A DNA stretch of 16,117 nucleotides from Bacillota bacterium (GTDB lineage Bacteria > Bacillota > Clostridia > Christensenellales > CAG-138): positions 1 to 16,117 of the forward strand of contig JAFABA010000185.1 in NCBI GenBank assembly GCA_023426265.1. Reading direction: 5' to 3'. The position numbers and the translations under genes are program-made. Shown one piece after another: positions 1 through 7,000 of the stretch (position 1 is its first letter; each line of letters begins with the position of its first letter). Below the pieces are notes generated by a model, which was given only the letters and a program-made list of their open reading frames with translations, searched no databases and was not told the origin of the DNA.

Positions 1-21
1 GAAAACAACAGTATTCTTCAT
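1..21 (-). CDS. 5' end of an unidentified gene cut by the window edge
   Basis: On the minus strand a strong ribosome site (AAGGAGGAA, complement of about 31-39) stands at normal distance before an ATG at 21-19, followed by six open codons (MKNTVVF) to the edge. Only seven residues are visible, so no function can be given. The start is supported by the ribosome site alone. The gene lies downstream of the hairpin cluster at 136-271 and probably begins a new transcript. I see no clear -35/-10 pair ahead of it. Confidence 0.6.
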
Positions 22-135
22 TGACTGTTCTTCCTCCTTAAATAAGACGCAAACGAACTACTTTGTACTTCATAACCGGGACCCGGGCGGGTAGGGCAAC
101 CGAACGGGAAACGGCGACCGGACGGAATTATTCGA

Positions 136-167
136 AACAGGGGCTGCATAGCAGCCCCTGTTATTTT
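136..167 (+). terminator. Hairpin 1: intrinsic-terminator-like stem-loop, possibly bidirectional
   Basis: Perfect 12-bp stem AACAGGGGCTGC / GCAGCCCCTGTT with a three-base loop (ATA). On the plus strand it is followed by ATTTTC, giving TTATTTT at the end of the stem, a good intrinsic-terminator shape. On the minus strand, the direction of the racemase transcript, the tail is TCGAATAATT, which is less U-rich. It may stop transcripts from both sides. The orientation is puzzling because no plus-strand gene lies upstream inside the window. Confidence 0.5.
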
Positions 168-202
168 CGGGGAAGTGACTTGGTCACTTTCCCGAGTTTT
201 TC
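168..202 (+). terminator. Hairpin 2: stem-loop followed by a T run
   Basis: The stem CGGGGAAGTGAC / GTCACTTTCCCG (168-179 and 183-194) is 12 bp with one G-T wobble and a three-base loop. It is followed on the plus strand by AGTTTTTC. This is an intrinsic-terminator shape on the plus strand only; on the minus strand the stem is followed by AAAATAAC. Confidence 0.45.
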
Positions 203-232
203 CGTCAGGGGCTGACGCAGCAGCCCCCGACG
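203..232. repeat. Hairpin 3: inverted repeat related to hairpin 1
   Basis: CGTC-A-GGGGCTG pairs with CAGCCCC-C-GACG around a six-base loop (ACGCAG), with one A/C mismatch in the stem. The core CAGGGGCTG and its complement also form hairpin 1, so the two look like diverged copies. No T run follows on either strand, so it is not a terminator by itself. Confidence 0.55.
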
Positions 233-238
233 CAAGGT

Positions 239-271
239 GTCCGATTTGACGCACATGTCGTCAAATCGGAC
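239..271. repeat. Hairpin 4: perfect 13-bp inverted repeat
   Basis: GTCCGATTTGACG (239-251) and its exact reverse complement CGTCAAATCGGAC (259-271) surround the seven-base loop CACATGT. The plus strand continues TTATTTATA; the minus strand continues ACCTTGCG. It could be an RNA hairpin (3'-end stabiliser of the racemase transcript) or a dyad operator. The sequence does not decide. Confidence 0.6.
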
Positions 272-370
272 TTATTTATATGGTCGCTTCTCAATTTCTT
301 TGTTAGCCAGGCGGCGGAGCGCCCTGCTATGCTGATGAGGCCGTTTTATTTAGAGTTTGGAAAGCCATCC

Positions 371-1062
371 TTATTGCAGCGCGTAGTCTACTCCTGCCAT
401 GGCATGCAGATAAGTCGTATCATAAATTGGTATTTCACAATCTTCTTGCCCAACCAGCATGGGCAGTTCCGTGCAGCCTAATATGATGCCTTCCGCGCCC
501 ATATGGCCCAATTTTTGAATAATGGCCAACAGCCGCGCCTTGGAGGAAGGATTGATCTGCCCTATAACGAGCTCTTTGAATATGATGTCGTGCACCGCCT
601 GACGGTCCGCTTCATCCGGAACGATGGCTGCAATGCCATGCATCTCTTTTAGCCTGCCCGAGTAGAAGCCGCCTTCCATGTGTAGCGCGTGCCAAGGAGT
701 CCCGCGGTATTGAAACCGCTCTTTTTCATTTGCGCCGCCACAATGTCCGCGATATGGAGCACCGGAAGCCCGGCGGCAATCTCCACCGCATCCGCCACCT
801 TATGCATGGTGTTGGCGCAAATCAATAAAAGATCCGCTCCTCCGTTCTTCAATCGCCTGCCCGCGTCGGCCATGATCTGCGCCAGGGTTTCCCAATCCCC
901 CGCCCGCTGCAAGGCTTCGATCTCCGCGAAATTCACGGAATACATCAGGCACTTGCAGGAGTTCACTCCCCCCAAGCGCCGCTGTACTTCCCTATTGATG
1001 ATCTGATAATAGTGCGCGGAGGATTCCCAGCTGATACCGCCGATCAACCCTATGGTTTTCAT
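371..1062 (-). pseudogene. Aspartate/glutamate racemase family (YgeA-like), frameshifted
   Basis: Two overlapping minus-strand frames encode the two halves of one Asp/Glu racemase. The N-terminal half (1062 down to about 680) gives 128 good residues: an N-terminal MKTIGLIGG strand-turn motif and ICANTMHK around residues 81-88. The C-terminal half (679-371) gives 102 residues with the second-cysteine motif GCTELP. Joined at ...GTRYT/MEGGFYS... they make 230 residues, the usual YgeA length, so one base is missing near 680 (TACACATGG where TAC-ACN-ATG is expected). Joined numbering puts the C-terminal cysteine at 197, as in E. coli YgeA, while residue 83 is Ala where relatives carry Cys or Thr. 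The ATG lies one base after the stop of the ROK kinase gene and uses GAGGAA inside that gene's end, so it is translationally coupled. As written the gene gives only an inactive N-terminal fragment; a sequencing error is the alternative. Confidence 0.8.
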
Positions 1063-1063
1063 A

Positions 1064-2014
1064 TTATTCCTCGTTGCGCGCGAGCATGGCGGCGCCTACG
1101 ATGCCGGCGTCGTTCCCCAGCTGCGCGGGCACGATTTTACCGATTTCTTCAAAGAAACATTTTTTGCGTACATTTTTGCGCACCGGCTCAAACAAAAAGT
1201 CCCCCGCGTGGCTGACGCCGCCGCCCAGCGCGATCACTTCGGGATCTAAAAGATTGATGCAGGAGGTGATGGCGGAACCCAACTGATCCACATAGCGTTC
1301 AAATATATCCACCGCGATGGCGTCCCCCGCCTTTGCGCTGTCGATGACAAGCTTGGCGGTCACCTTGGAGAGATCGCCTTCGACCGACGTGCAGATCAGC
1401 GCGTTCGGATAATCGATCACGCTGCGCCGCCCCTGCTGGATAAGCCAGGTGGAGGTGCAAACCGACTCAATGCAGCCGTGTATGCCGCAGGTGCAAACCG
1501 GGCCGCCGTGTATCAGCACCATATGCCCAAGCTCCACCCCGTGCCCCAGGCCGCCGTTGAACATCCTGCCGCCCAATATGAGGCCGCCGCCTATGCCGGT
1601 GCCCAGCGTAAGAAGCACGGCGGTTTTGCAGCCGCGGAACGCTCCGCCGTGGAGTTCGGCAAGCGCCGCGCCGTTCGCGTCGTTGGCAAGATACACCGGG
1701 ATATCCGGGTAATGCTCCTGCATGGCTTTTTTCAACGGCACATCATGAAATTGCAGGTTGTACGCGTGCAGCACGCGTTCACAGGCGGGATCGATGCTGC
1801 CTGGCACCACGATACCGATGGACCGGAACTCCCCGCTTGCAATATGAAGTTCTCCCGCCAGCTCCTCCACAAGGTTTTTCATAAGGCCAACCGTATGCGC
1901 ATACGGCTTGCCCGTAGGGAACTTGATGCTGCGCCGGGCGACAATGCGCATGTCATCATCCACAGCTCCGGCCGCGATATTGGTACCGCCAATGTCAAAA
2001 CCCACTTGCAGCAT
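1064..2014 (-). CDS. ROK family sugar kinase, glucokinase-like
   Basis: This 316-residue protein should phosphorylate a hexose, probably glucose, with ATP in the cytosol. Seen: the phosphate-binding DIGGT at 7-11, the catalytic Asp in YLANDAN (Asp112), LTLGTGIGGG at 136-144, and the ROK zinc site made of ELGH (161-164) with CTCGIHGCIE (174-183). A second glycine-rich motif, ALGGGVSHAG, lies at 262-271. Length and motif order match ROK glucokinases. ROK proteins also include kinases for N-acetylglucosamine, mannose and fructose, so the exact sugar is not proven; there is no N-terminal DNA-binding domain, so it is not a NagC/Xyl repressor. Its ATG is 11 bases after the hprK stop with an AGGGGG ribosome site. 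Sitting behind hprK fits a role in carbon flux and catabolite control. Confidence 0.88.
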   Translation of the reverse strand: MLQVGFDIGGTNIAAGAVDDDMRIVARRSIKFPTGKPYAHTVGLMKNLVEELAGELHIASGEFRSIGIVVPGSIDPACERVLHAYNLQFHDVPLKKAMQEHYPDIPVYLANDANGAALAELHGGAFRGCKTAVLLTLGTGIGGGLILGGRMFNGGLGHGVELGHMVLIHGGPVCTCGIHGCIESVCTSTWLIQQGRRSVIDYPNALICTSVEGDLSKVTAKLVIDSAKAGDAIAVDIFERYVDQLGSAITSCINLLDPEVIALGGGVSHAGDFLFEPVRKNVRKKCFFEEIGKIVPAQLGNDAGIVGAAMLARNEE

Positions 2015-2025
2015 ATTGCTACCCC

Positions 2026-2949
2026 CTATGCATTTTCCAATTCTTCCATCCAGCGTTTGTCGAATTCCTTGGCCGCGTCATAGCCGAGCTTTTTGAGACG
2101 GTAATTGCGCGCCGCCACCTCCACGATGATGGCGAGGTTCCGTCCCGGCCGGACGGGCATGAGGATATGGGGCAATTCCACATCCAATATTGAGATGGTC
2201 TGGTCGTCAAGGCCCAGCCTGTCGTACGCCTTGCCGTCCTCCCACATTTCCATTTCCATGACGATATCTATGGACTTTTCCTGAATCACGGCGCCCACGC
2301 CGTACATGTACCGTACGTCTATGATGCCGATGCCGCGGATTTCCAGCAGATACCGTGTCAGCGCCGGAGCCGTGCCCGAAAGCCGGTTGTCCGCCACTCT
2401 TCGGATTTCCAGCACATCGTCCGCCACAAGGCGATGCCCGCGTTTGACCATTTCAAGCGCCGTTTCGCTTTTGCCCATACCGCTTTCGCCTATGAGCATC
2501 ACGCCTACGCCGTAGACGTCCAGCAATACGCCGTGCCTTGTGATGCTGGGTGCAAGCAGACGGTCCAGCAAATTCGTAATGGAATGGCTGACCTTGGTGG
2601 TTGGCCTGGGGCTTGAAAATATGGGAATCTGCCGCGCCCGCGCCTCCCGCATGAACACGTCGGGCGGTTCATGATCGCGCGCAAACACCACGCAGGGGAT
2701 GTCGTACTGCATTAAGATCCCGACGCGGTTCTGCATTTCCTCCCTGGAAAGCTGCATCAGGTAGTAGGTTTCCGCGTTGCCTATGAGCTGTACGCGGTCA
2801 TACGCGAAGTGCTGGAAATAGCCGGTCAATTGCAGGCCGGGCCGGTTGATTTCGCTTTCGGAAATGACCATATGCCCGCGGCCTTCGTTTTTGATGTCCA
2901 GACCAATGGAATTCGCAAATTCCTCCACCGATATCGTCGTGCTCTGCAC
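2026..2949 (-). CDS. hprK: HPr(Ser) kinase/phosphorylase
   Basis: HprK phosphorylates and dephosphorylates Ser46 of HPr in the PTS, setting carbon catabolite repression through CcpA in Firmicutes. The 307 residues show the full family pattern: an N-terminal domain (1-130), TRHGVLLDVYGVGV at 137-150, Walker A GESGMGKS at 154-161, the catalytic acidic pair in RLVADD (177-178), the family signature LEIRGIGIIDVR at 202-213, and a C-terminal helix region ending EFDKRWMEELE. The start is GTG at 2949-2947, with AAAGGAG about nine bases ahead; no better ATG start exists. It sits 18 bases after the HAD phosphatase and 11 before the ROK kinase, so it is part of one operon. HprK often neighbours phosphatase or lipoprotein-processing genes in Firmicutes; here the partners are a HAD phosphatase and a sugar kinase. 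Confidence 0.96.
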   Translation of the reverse strand: MQSTTISVEEFANSIGLDIKNEGRGHMVISESEINRPGLQLTGYFQHFAYDRVQLIGNAETYYLMQLSREEMQNRVGILMQYDIPCVVFARDHEPPDVFMREARARQIPIFSSPRPTTKVSHSITNLLDRLLAPSITRHGVLLDVYGVGVMLIGESGMGKSETALEMVKRGHRLVADDVLEIRRVADNRLSGTAPALTRYLLEIRGIGIIDVRYMYGVGAVIQEKSIDIVMEMEMWEDGKAYDRLGLDDQTISILDVELPHILMPVRPGRNLAIIVEVAARNYRLKKLGYDAAKEFDKRWMEELENA

Positions 2950-2967
2950 AGTACCCTCTCCTTTGTG

Positions 2968-3768
2968 TTACTGCAAAAGAACCTGGTCTATGACCCAGGC
3001 GACGCCGTCCGCCTCGCAGGCGGGGGCGATGAGCGATGCGACATCTTTTACGACCTGCTGGCCGTTTTCCACGCACACGCCTAGGCCCGCCATCTGTATC
3101 ATCTGAAGATCCAGCGTATTGTCGCCTACGGCCACGGTTTCAGCCTGGGAAATGCCCAAAAGCTCCGCCGTGCGCAGCATGGCCGTCCCCTTGTTCATGC
3201 CGAACCTGTTCAACTCAATAAACCCGGGTTTGGAGGACGCCACCTCCAGCCGGTTATAAAAATGCCTGCTGAAGCGGGCGAGCATTTCGCGTTCCTGTTC
3301 GCCCGGCTCCGCGTACACAAGAACCTTGGGTACATTTTGCCATTCCTTTTTCATAATATCCGGATCCACGGCATAGGGCAGCCGCAGATACGAGGTATAG
3401 CTCTGGGTAAACCCGTTCTCTCTGGCGAATATCACCGTGTCATCCTGATAAATCTGGCCGTGCAGGCCCCATTCCTCCGCGCACTCCAAGGCTTCCCGGA
3501 TAAGCGCCGGGTCTATGGGCGCGCTGAAGACTTCTTCGTCGGACCTGGTATCCATCACGCGCGCGCCGCCGTACACGATGACGGGGCCGCGGACGTTCAG
3601 CTTTTGCCATATACCGGTTGAGCCCAGGTATCCCCGCCCTGTCGCGATGGTAACAAATATGCCGCTCGCCTGCGCGCGCTGTATTGCCTCTAAATTCTTG
3701 TCGCTGATCCGTTTGTCATTGCCCACCAGGGTATCGTCGATGTCCAAAAAGAGCGCCTTGTATTTCAT
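2968..3768 (-). CDS. Cof-type HAD-IIB family phosphatase
   Basis: A cytosolic HAD hydrolase of 266 residues, probably acting on sugar phosphates or another small phosphorylated metabolite. All four HAD motifs are visible: LFLDIDDTL with the nucleophile Asp9 and general acid Asp11, TIATGR at 40-45, the Lys in NRFGMNKGT (Lys193), and AVGDNTLDL with Asp216 and Asp220. The large cap between motifs II and III and the spacing are those of the Cof/YidA class. A longer frame opens 24 codons upstream, but the ATG at 3768 is preferred: AAAGGA sits eight bases before it, and the extra residues (polar, Lys/Arg-rich) do not look like HAD sequence. It is followed after 18 bases by hprK. Substrate cannot be read from sequence. 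Confidence 0.9.
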   Translation of the reverse strand: MKYKALFLDIDDTLVGNDKRISDKNLEAIQRAQASGIFVTIATGRGYLGSTGIWQKLNVRGPVIVYGGARVMDTRSDEEVFSAPIDPALIREALECAEEWGLHGQIYQDDTVIFARENGFTQSYTSYLRLPYAVDPDIMKKEWQNVPKVLVYAEPGEQEREMLARFSRHFYNRLEVASSKPGFIELNRFGMNKGTAMLRTAELLGISQAETVAVGDNTLDLQMIQMAGLGVCVENGQQVVKDVASLIAPACEADGVAWVIDQVLLQ

Positions 3769-3818
3769 CCGTTCCATCCTTTTTGCGTGTTTGCCTTTCC
3801 TATCGGGTTCTCTCACCC

Positions 3819-3847
3819 ATTGTAATGAAATTCCATGCAAAATGGAA
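3819..3847 (-). promoter_or_regulatory. Possible promoter -10 and inverted repeat ahead of the HAD-hprK-ROK-racemase genes
   Basis: On the minus strand TACAAT (complement of 3819-3824) resembles a -10 box. A TTCCAT lying 17 bases upstream is a poor -35 match. That same TTCCAT is half of a dyad, TTCCAT-ttTGC-ATGGAA (3831-3847), which could be an operator. It lies about 50 bases before the chosen HAD start, in the 137-base gap after the VanW gene. Weak evidence. Confidence 0.3.
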
Positions 3848-3905
3848 GAACAAATTTCACCTGTGTGGCTGTCACTCCCGGCAGCGGATGCGGCGAAATT
3901 ATACG

Positions 3906-5306
3906 TTATTCGGGCAAATTGACCTCGGTCGCCTCCGGCTCTTTGGGCACCCCGTAATAGAGGTCTGCGGAAATATACACAAGTCCCTTGATGGAGCGGT
4001 ACGTATCCGCATAGACGAGTTTACGTTCTATGAGGTTGCCCTCGAGGTCGTAATATTCCTTATAGGTCTCGGATTTTTTCCCCCTGCGCGCCTCGCGGTA
4101 AACATCCCTCGTATTGGCGGGCAGGCTTTCATTCAATAGTACCTCCTCGCCAAGCGAAGGCAGCGTAGCGATCCGTTTGGACGTAATTTTCAGTACCCTG
4201 TCGTCGTAGCGCGGCTTCCCGTAGAGGGAAATCGTCAGCTTCTTTTTGCTTGTTGTCTCCGCGATCACATACAGGTCGTACCCCGTATTGTTTTCAAATT
4301 TAAAGTTCGGGCCGCCCGTGCTGATTGTGGCGTCACGGCCGATATCCACATAGCCCGAAGGCCAGCTGTGCGGCGTACGCTCGGTTACATCAAGGTCGGC
4401 GAGCAGCACGGCATTAAACAGCGTGGTACTCACCTGGCAGACGCCGCCGCCGTATTCCTGTTCATACCGCCCTTCCCGGATACCGGGCGCGGTCCTCCAG
4501 CCGTTCGCTTTGTTGCGCGGGCCGAGCACGCCGTTGGTATCAAACTCATCCCCGGGTTTGAGCAAGTAGCCGTTTATGATACCGGCCGCCTTCGTAATAT
4601 TGTGTACCCGCCCGGAGGCGTTCAGCGGGGACTTTGAATAGGACGTGCTGAACGTGGAAATCAGCCGGTGCTCGTCGCGGGCCTGCGCCTCGGTATACTT
4701 TGGATCAAGCACGGTATGAGAGAGAGTAAGCTTTGCGCCTTCTTCTATTTCCACTGCCTGCGCAAGTAAGCCAATCAATTCCTCGGGATAGGTCTCCCGT
4801 CCGCTGTGTTCGGACGTATATATAAAGTACCCTTCCTGATTGAGGTCAAATGTTACGGTGGCGTCAACCGGTGCTACATAAAAGGAATCGGAAACAGCCT
4901 GCATGCGTTCCCGCACGGCCTCAATATCCAGCGCAAGCGAAACATCAAACGTTCTTGGGCCTTTTCTAAGCCCATTGTGCTGCGGCAGATACGCCGCTTC
5001 CCGCACCATTTCCTCCACGTTCGTAATGACCGGCAGTTCCGAAGCTTCAATGCGGACCGTATTCGCGTCCGGAACATCCGCAAGCGTTACCTCATACGCC
5101 ATGCGGCTGATTTTATCCTGCATATGGCGCTCTATTGTTTCCTCTGCTTCCTGTACCTGCATACGGGAAACGTCTACCCCTTCTATGATAATATCCTCGC
5201 CCAGTTCAAATGTAGGCGGCGGGATCTGGCCGCGCGGCACCGGCTGGCAGCCAAACACCAGTATGCCAACAAGCAACAAAGCAAAAAATACAAAATAACG
5301 GCGCAA
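3906..5306 (-). CDS. VanW-domain lipoprotein with putative C-terminal G5-like domain
   Basis: A secreted, membrane-anchored protein of about 466 residues; VanW-family proteins are widespread in Clostridia and are associated with the cell wall, but their reaction is not settled. The start chosen is TTG at 5306-5304, because AAAGGAG sits eight bases ahead and the protein then begins with two Arg and a hydrophobic segment ending in VFGC (Cys20), a lipobox-like end with an unusual Phe at -2. A longer ATG frame to 5354 would put 16 polar residues before the signal sequence. The middle carries the VanW core: FSTSYS, AGIINGYLLKPGDEFD, YGGGVCQVSTTLFNA and the stretch ending in GPNFKFEN. The last ~90 residues (ITSKRI... 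YDLEGNLIERKLVY) resemble a G5 domain. The N-terminal region probably corresponds to the YoaR-type domain. It is 137 bases ahead of the HAD gene and may have its own transcript. Confidence 0.85.
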   Translation of the reverse strand: MRRYFVFFALLLVGILVFGCQPVPRGQIPPPTFELGEDIIIEGVDVSRMQVQEAEETIERHMQDKISRMAYEVTLADVPDANTVRIEASELPVITNVEEMVREAAYLPQHNGLRKGPRTFDVSLALDIEAVRERMQAVSDSFYVAPVDATVTFDLNQEGYFIYTSEHSGRETYPEELIGLLAQAVEIEEGAKLTLSHTVLDPKYTEAQARDEHRLISTFSTSYSKSPLNASGRVHNITKAAGIINGYLLKPGDEFDTNGVLGPRNKANGWRTAPGIREGRYEQEYGGGVCQVSTTLFNAVLLADLDVTERTPHSWPSGYVDIGRDATISTGGPNFKFENNTGYDLYVIAETTSKKKLTISLYGKPRYDDRVLKITSKRIATLPSLGEEVLLNESLPANTRDVYREARRGKKSETYKEYYDLEGNLIERKLVYADTYRSIKGLVYISADLYYGVPKEPEATEVNLPE

Positions 5307-5554
5307 GAATACCACTCCTTTCTGTATGGATAAAGGACGCCCGCACGCGCTCATACAGGGCTTCCAAATTTGTTGATATTCTATATTTGCCCGATCGGTT
5401 TTTTTGCATGTACTCGTTTGGACGAGCGATATACAGTTTTCATTTCCAACTGCGCCATTCTATTTTTTTGCGTATATTTGCCCCGCCTCTTTCAATAGAA
5501 ATCAGGTAGCGGATTTCTTTTTCGCCGCGATATACCGGGAAAAGAGGTGCAAAC

Positions 5555-7000
5555 TTGGAACTTGTTTCAAAAATAAATGCTTCCGTCAATGCGTTTGTAT
5601 GGGGAATTCCCATGCTTATCCTTATCATGGGCACCGGGGTCTATTTTACGATGCGTACGGGTTGGCTGCAGTTTTTCAAATTTCCTTTGGTGATGAAAAA
5701 AATATTCCGAAGCGCAAAACCGGAAACCAAGCGCGACCAAGGGGCTGTTTCCCCTTTCCAGGCGGTGACCACCGCGCTTGCAGCCACTTTGGGTACAGGC
5801 AACATCGCGGGGGTAGCGGGCGCGATCGCACTTGGGGGACCTGGCGCGGTGTTCTGGATGTGGGTATCCGCTCTATTAGGCATGGCGACCAAGTACGCCG
5901 AGGTGCTTCTTGCCATACGCTTCCGCAAACGCAACGAAAAGGGCGAATGGGTCGGCGGCCCCATGTATTACATCACGCGGGGATTGGGGAAAAACTGGCG
6001 GTGGCTTGCCATACTCTTTGCTTGTTTTGGCGCTATCGCCGCGTTCGGCATAGGCAATATGGCGCAGATGAACACCATATCCACGGCGGTCATCAGCCTG
6101 TTTGAAAGCTTTTCCCCCGACCCGAACATGGTCATTGAAAGCGGACACACCATAAAGCTCGTTGCGGGCATACTTGTGGCGTTCATTTCCGCCCTGGTGA
6201 TCATGGGAGGAATAAGGCGGATCGGCGAGGTGACGGAAAAATTTATTCCCCTTATGAGCGTGCTCTATTTGCTGGGCGCAGTCATTATCATAGGAGTCAA
6301 TATCGAAAAGCTCGGCCCGGTGCTTTCGGATATCGTAAAAGGCGCGTTCCGGCCCGAGGCTGTGACGGGCGGCGCAGCCATATCCATGCTCACCTCCATG
6401 CAGCGCGGCATTGGCAGGGGCGTATTTTCCAACGAAGCTGGCATGGGCTCGGCGCCGATCGCGCATGCGGCGGCAAACACAAAAAGCCCCGTAGAGCAGG
6501 GCTTTTTCGGCATATTTGAAGTATTTGCGGATACCATCGTGATCTGCACGGTAACGGCTCTTGTGATACTGATGGGGCTAAATGACATCTCCTACGGGCA
6601 GAATGCGGGCGCGGAACTGACGGTACGAGCGTTTGCCACGGTGTTTACCGACAAAGGCGCATCCGCCATCGTGGCGGTGGGCATATTGTTCTTTGCAGTC
6701 GCCACCATATTCAGCTGGTCGCTCTACGGAACGCGCTGCTGCGAATTTTTGCTGGGGCCGAAGTCCACAAAACCCTACCAGCTGCTGTTCCTTGGGTTTA
6801 CGGTGCTTGGCGCGACCATGGAAATGGGCCTTGTGTGGGAGATTGCGGATACATTAAACGGCCTGATGTCGCTCCCCAACCTTATCGCCATATTGGCACT
6901 TTCGGGCACCGTGGCGCGGCTGACAAGGGAATACAAAGACACGCTCCGTCCGCTGCCCCAATACAGGCGAACATCCAATGCGCCAAAGCGAAGGCTCTAA
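5555..7000 (+). CDS. AGCS family alanine/glycine:sodium symporter
   Basis: A polytopic membrane protein of 481 residues that imports alanine or glycine with a cation. Family marks are clear: FFKFPLVMKKIF near the N terminus, ALAATLGTGNIAGVAGAIALGGPGA in two adjoining stretches, WMWVSALLGMATKYAEV, and GRGVFSNEAGMGSAPIAHA. About ten or eleven hydrophobic helices can be traced, and the length is normal. The start is TTG at 5555, with GAGGTG six bases ahead; the first ATG in frame (residue 20) would delete most of the first helix. It is divergent from the VanW gene across a 248-base gap in which I see only weak promoter-like matches and a small CTCGT-ttgg-ACGAG dyad at 5413-5426. It converges with the lysine-type ABC ATPase gene and shares the last four bases with it. 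Confidence 0.92.
   Translation: MELVSKINASVNAFVWGIPMLILIMGTGVYFTMRTGWLQFFKFPLVMKKIFRSAKPETKRDQGAVSPFQAVTTALAATLGTGNIAGVAGAIALGGPGAVFWMWVSALLGMATKYAEVLLAIRFRKRNEKGEWVGGPMYYITRGLGKNWRWLAILFACFGAIAAFGIGNMAQMNTISTAVISLFESFSPDPNMVIESGHTIKLVAGILVAFISALVIMGGIRRIGEVTEKFIPLMSVLYLLGAVIIIGVNIEKLGPVLSDIVKGAFRPEAVTGGAAISMLTSMQRGIGRGVFSNEAGMGSAPIAHAAANTKSPVEQGFFGIFEVFADTIVICTVTALVILMGLNDISYGQNAGAELTVRAFATVFTDKGASAIVAVGILFFAVATIFSWSLYGTRCCEFLLGPKSTKPYQLLFLGFTVLGATMEMGLVWEIADTLNGLMSLPNLIAILALSGTVARLTREYKDTLRPLPQYRRTSNAPKRRL

Larger units (their letters stand above)
22..370. other. Gene-free intergenic stretch with four hairpins
   Basis: About 350 bases lie between the stop of the racemase gene and the start of the next minus-strand gene, with no credible coding frame. 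The middle (136-271) is almost wholly made of four inverted repeats listed separately. The part at 80-125 is very GC-rich and holds an imperfect direct repeat (CAACCGAACGG at 97-107 and CGACCGGACGG at 115-125). The part at 272-370 is AT-richer and holds only a small GC-rich hairpin near 311-325. The likely job is termination of the racemase transcript and separation from the next gene. Confidence 0.6.

Noticed and set aside
330..358. CTGATGAGGCCG followed by GGAAAG, recalling a hammerhead ribozyme core
   Set aside because: No stem II complement to GGCCG precedes the GGAAAG, and stems I and III cannot be drawn. Chance resemblance.
1478..2083. 201-residue plus-strand open frame opposite the ROK kinase
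   Set aside because: It is the antisense shadow of a well-conserved gene; its protein is His/Arg/Ala-biased with no domain or ribosome site.
5404..6105. 233-residue plus-strand open frame overlapping the start of the symporter gene
   Set aside because: It is the shifted frame of the AGCS gene; the AGCS frame has all the family motifs, and this one has none.
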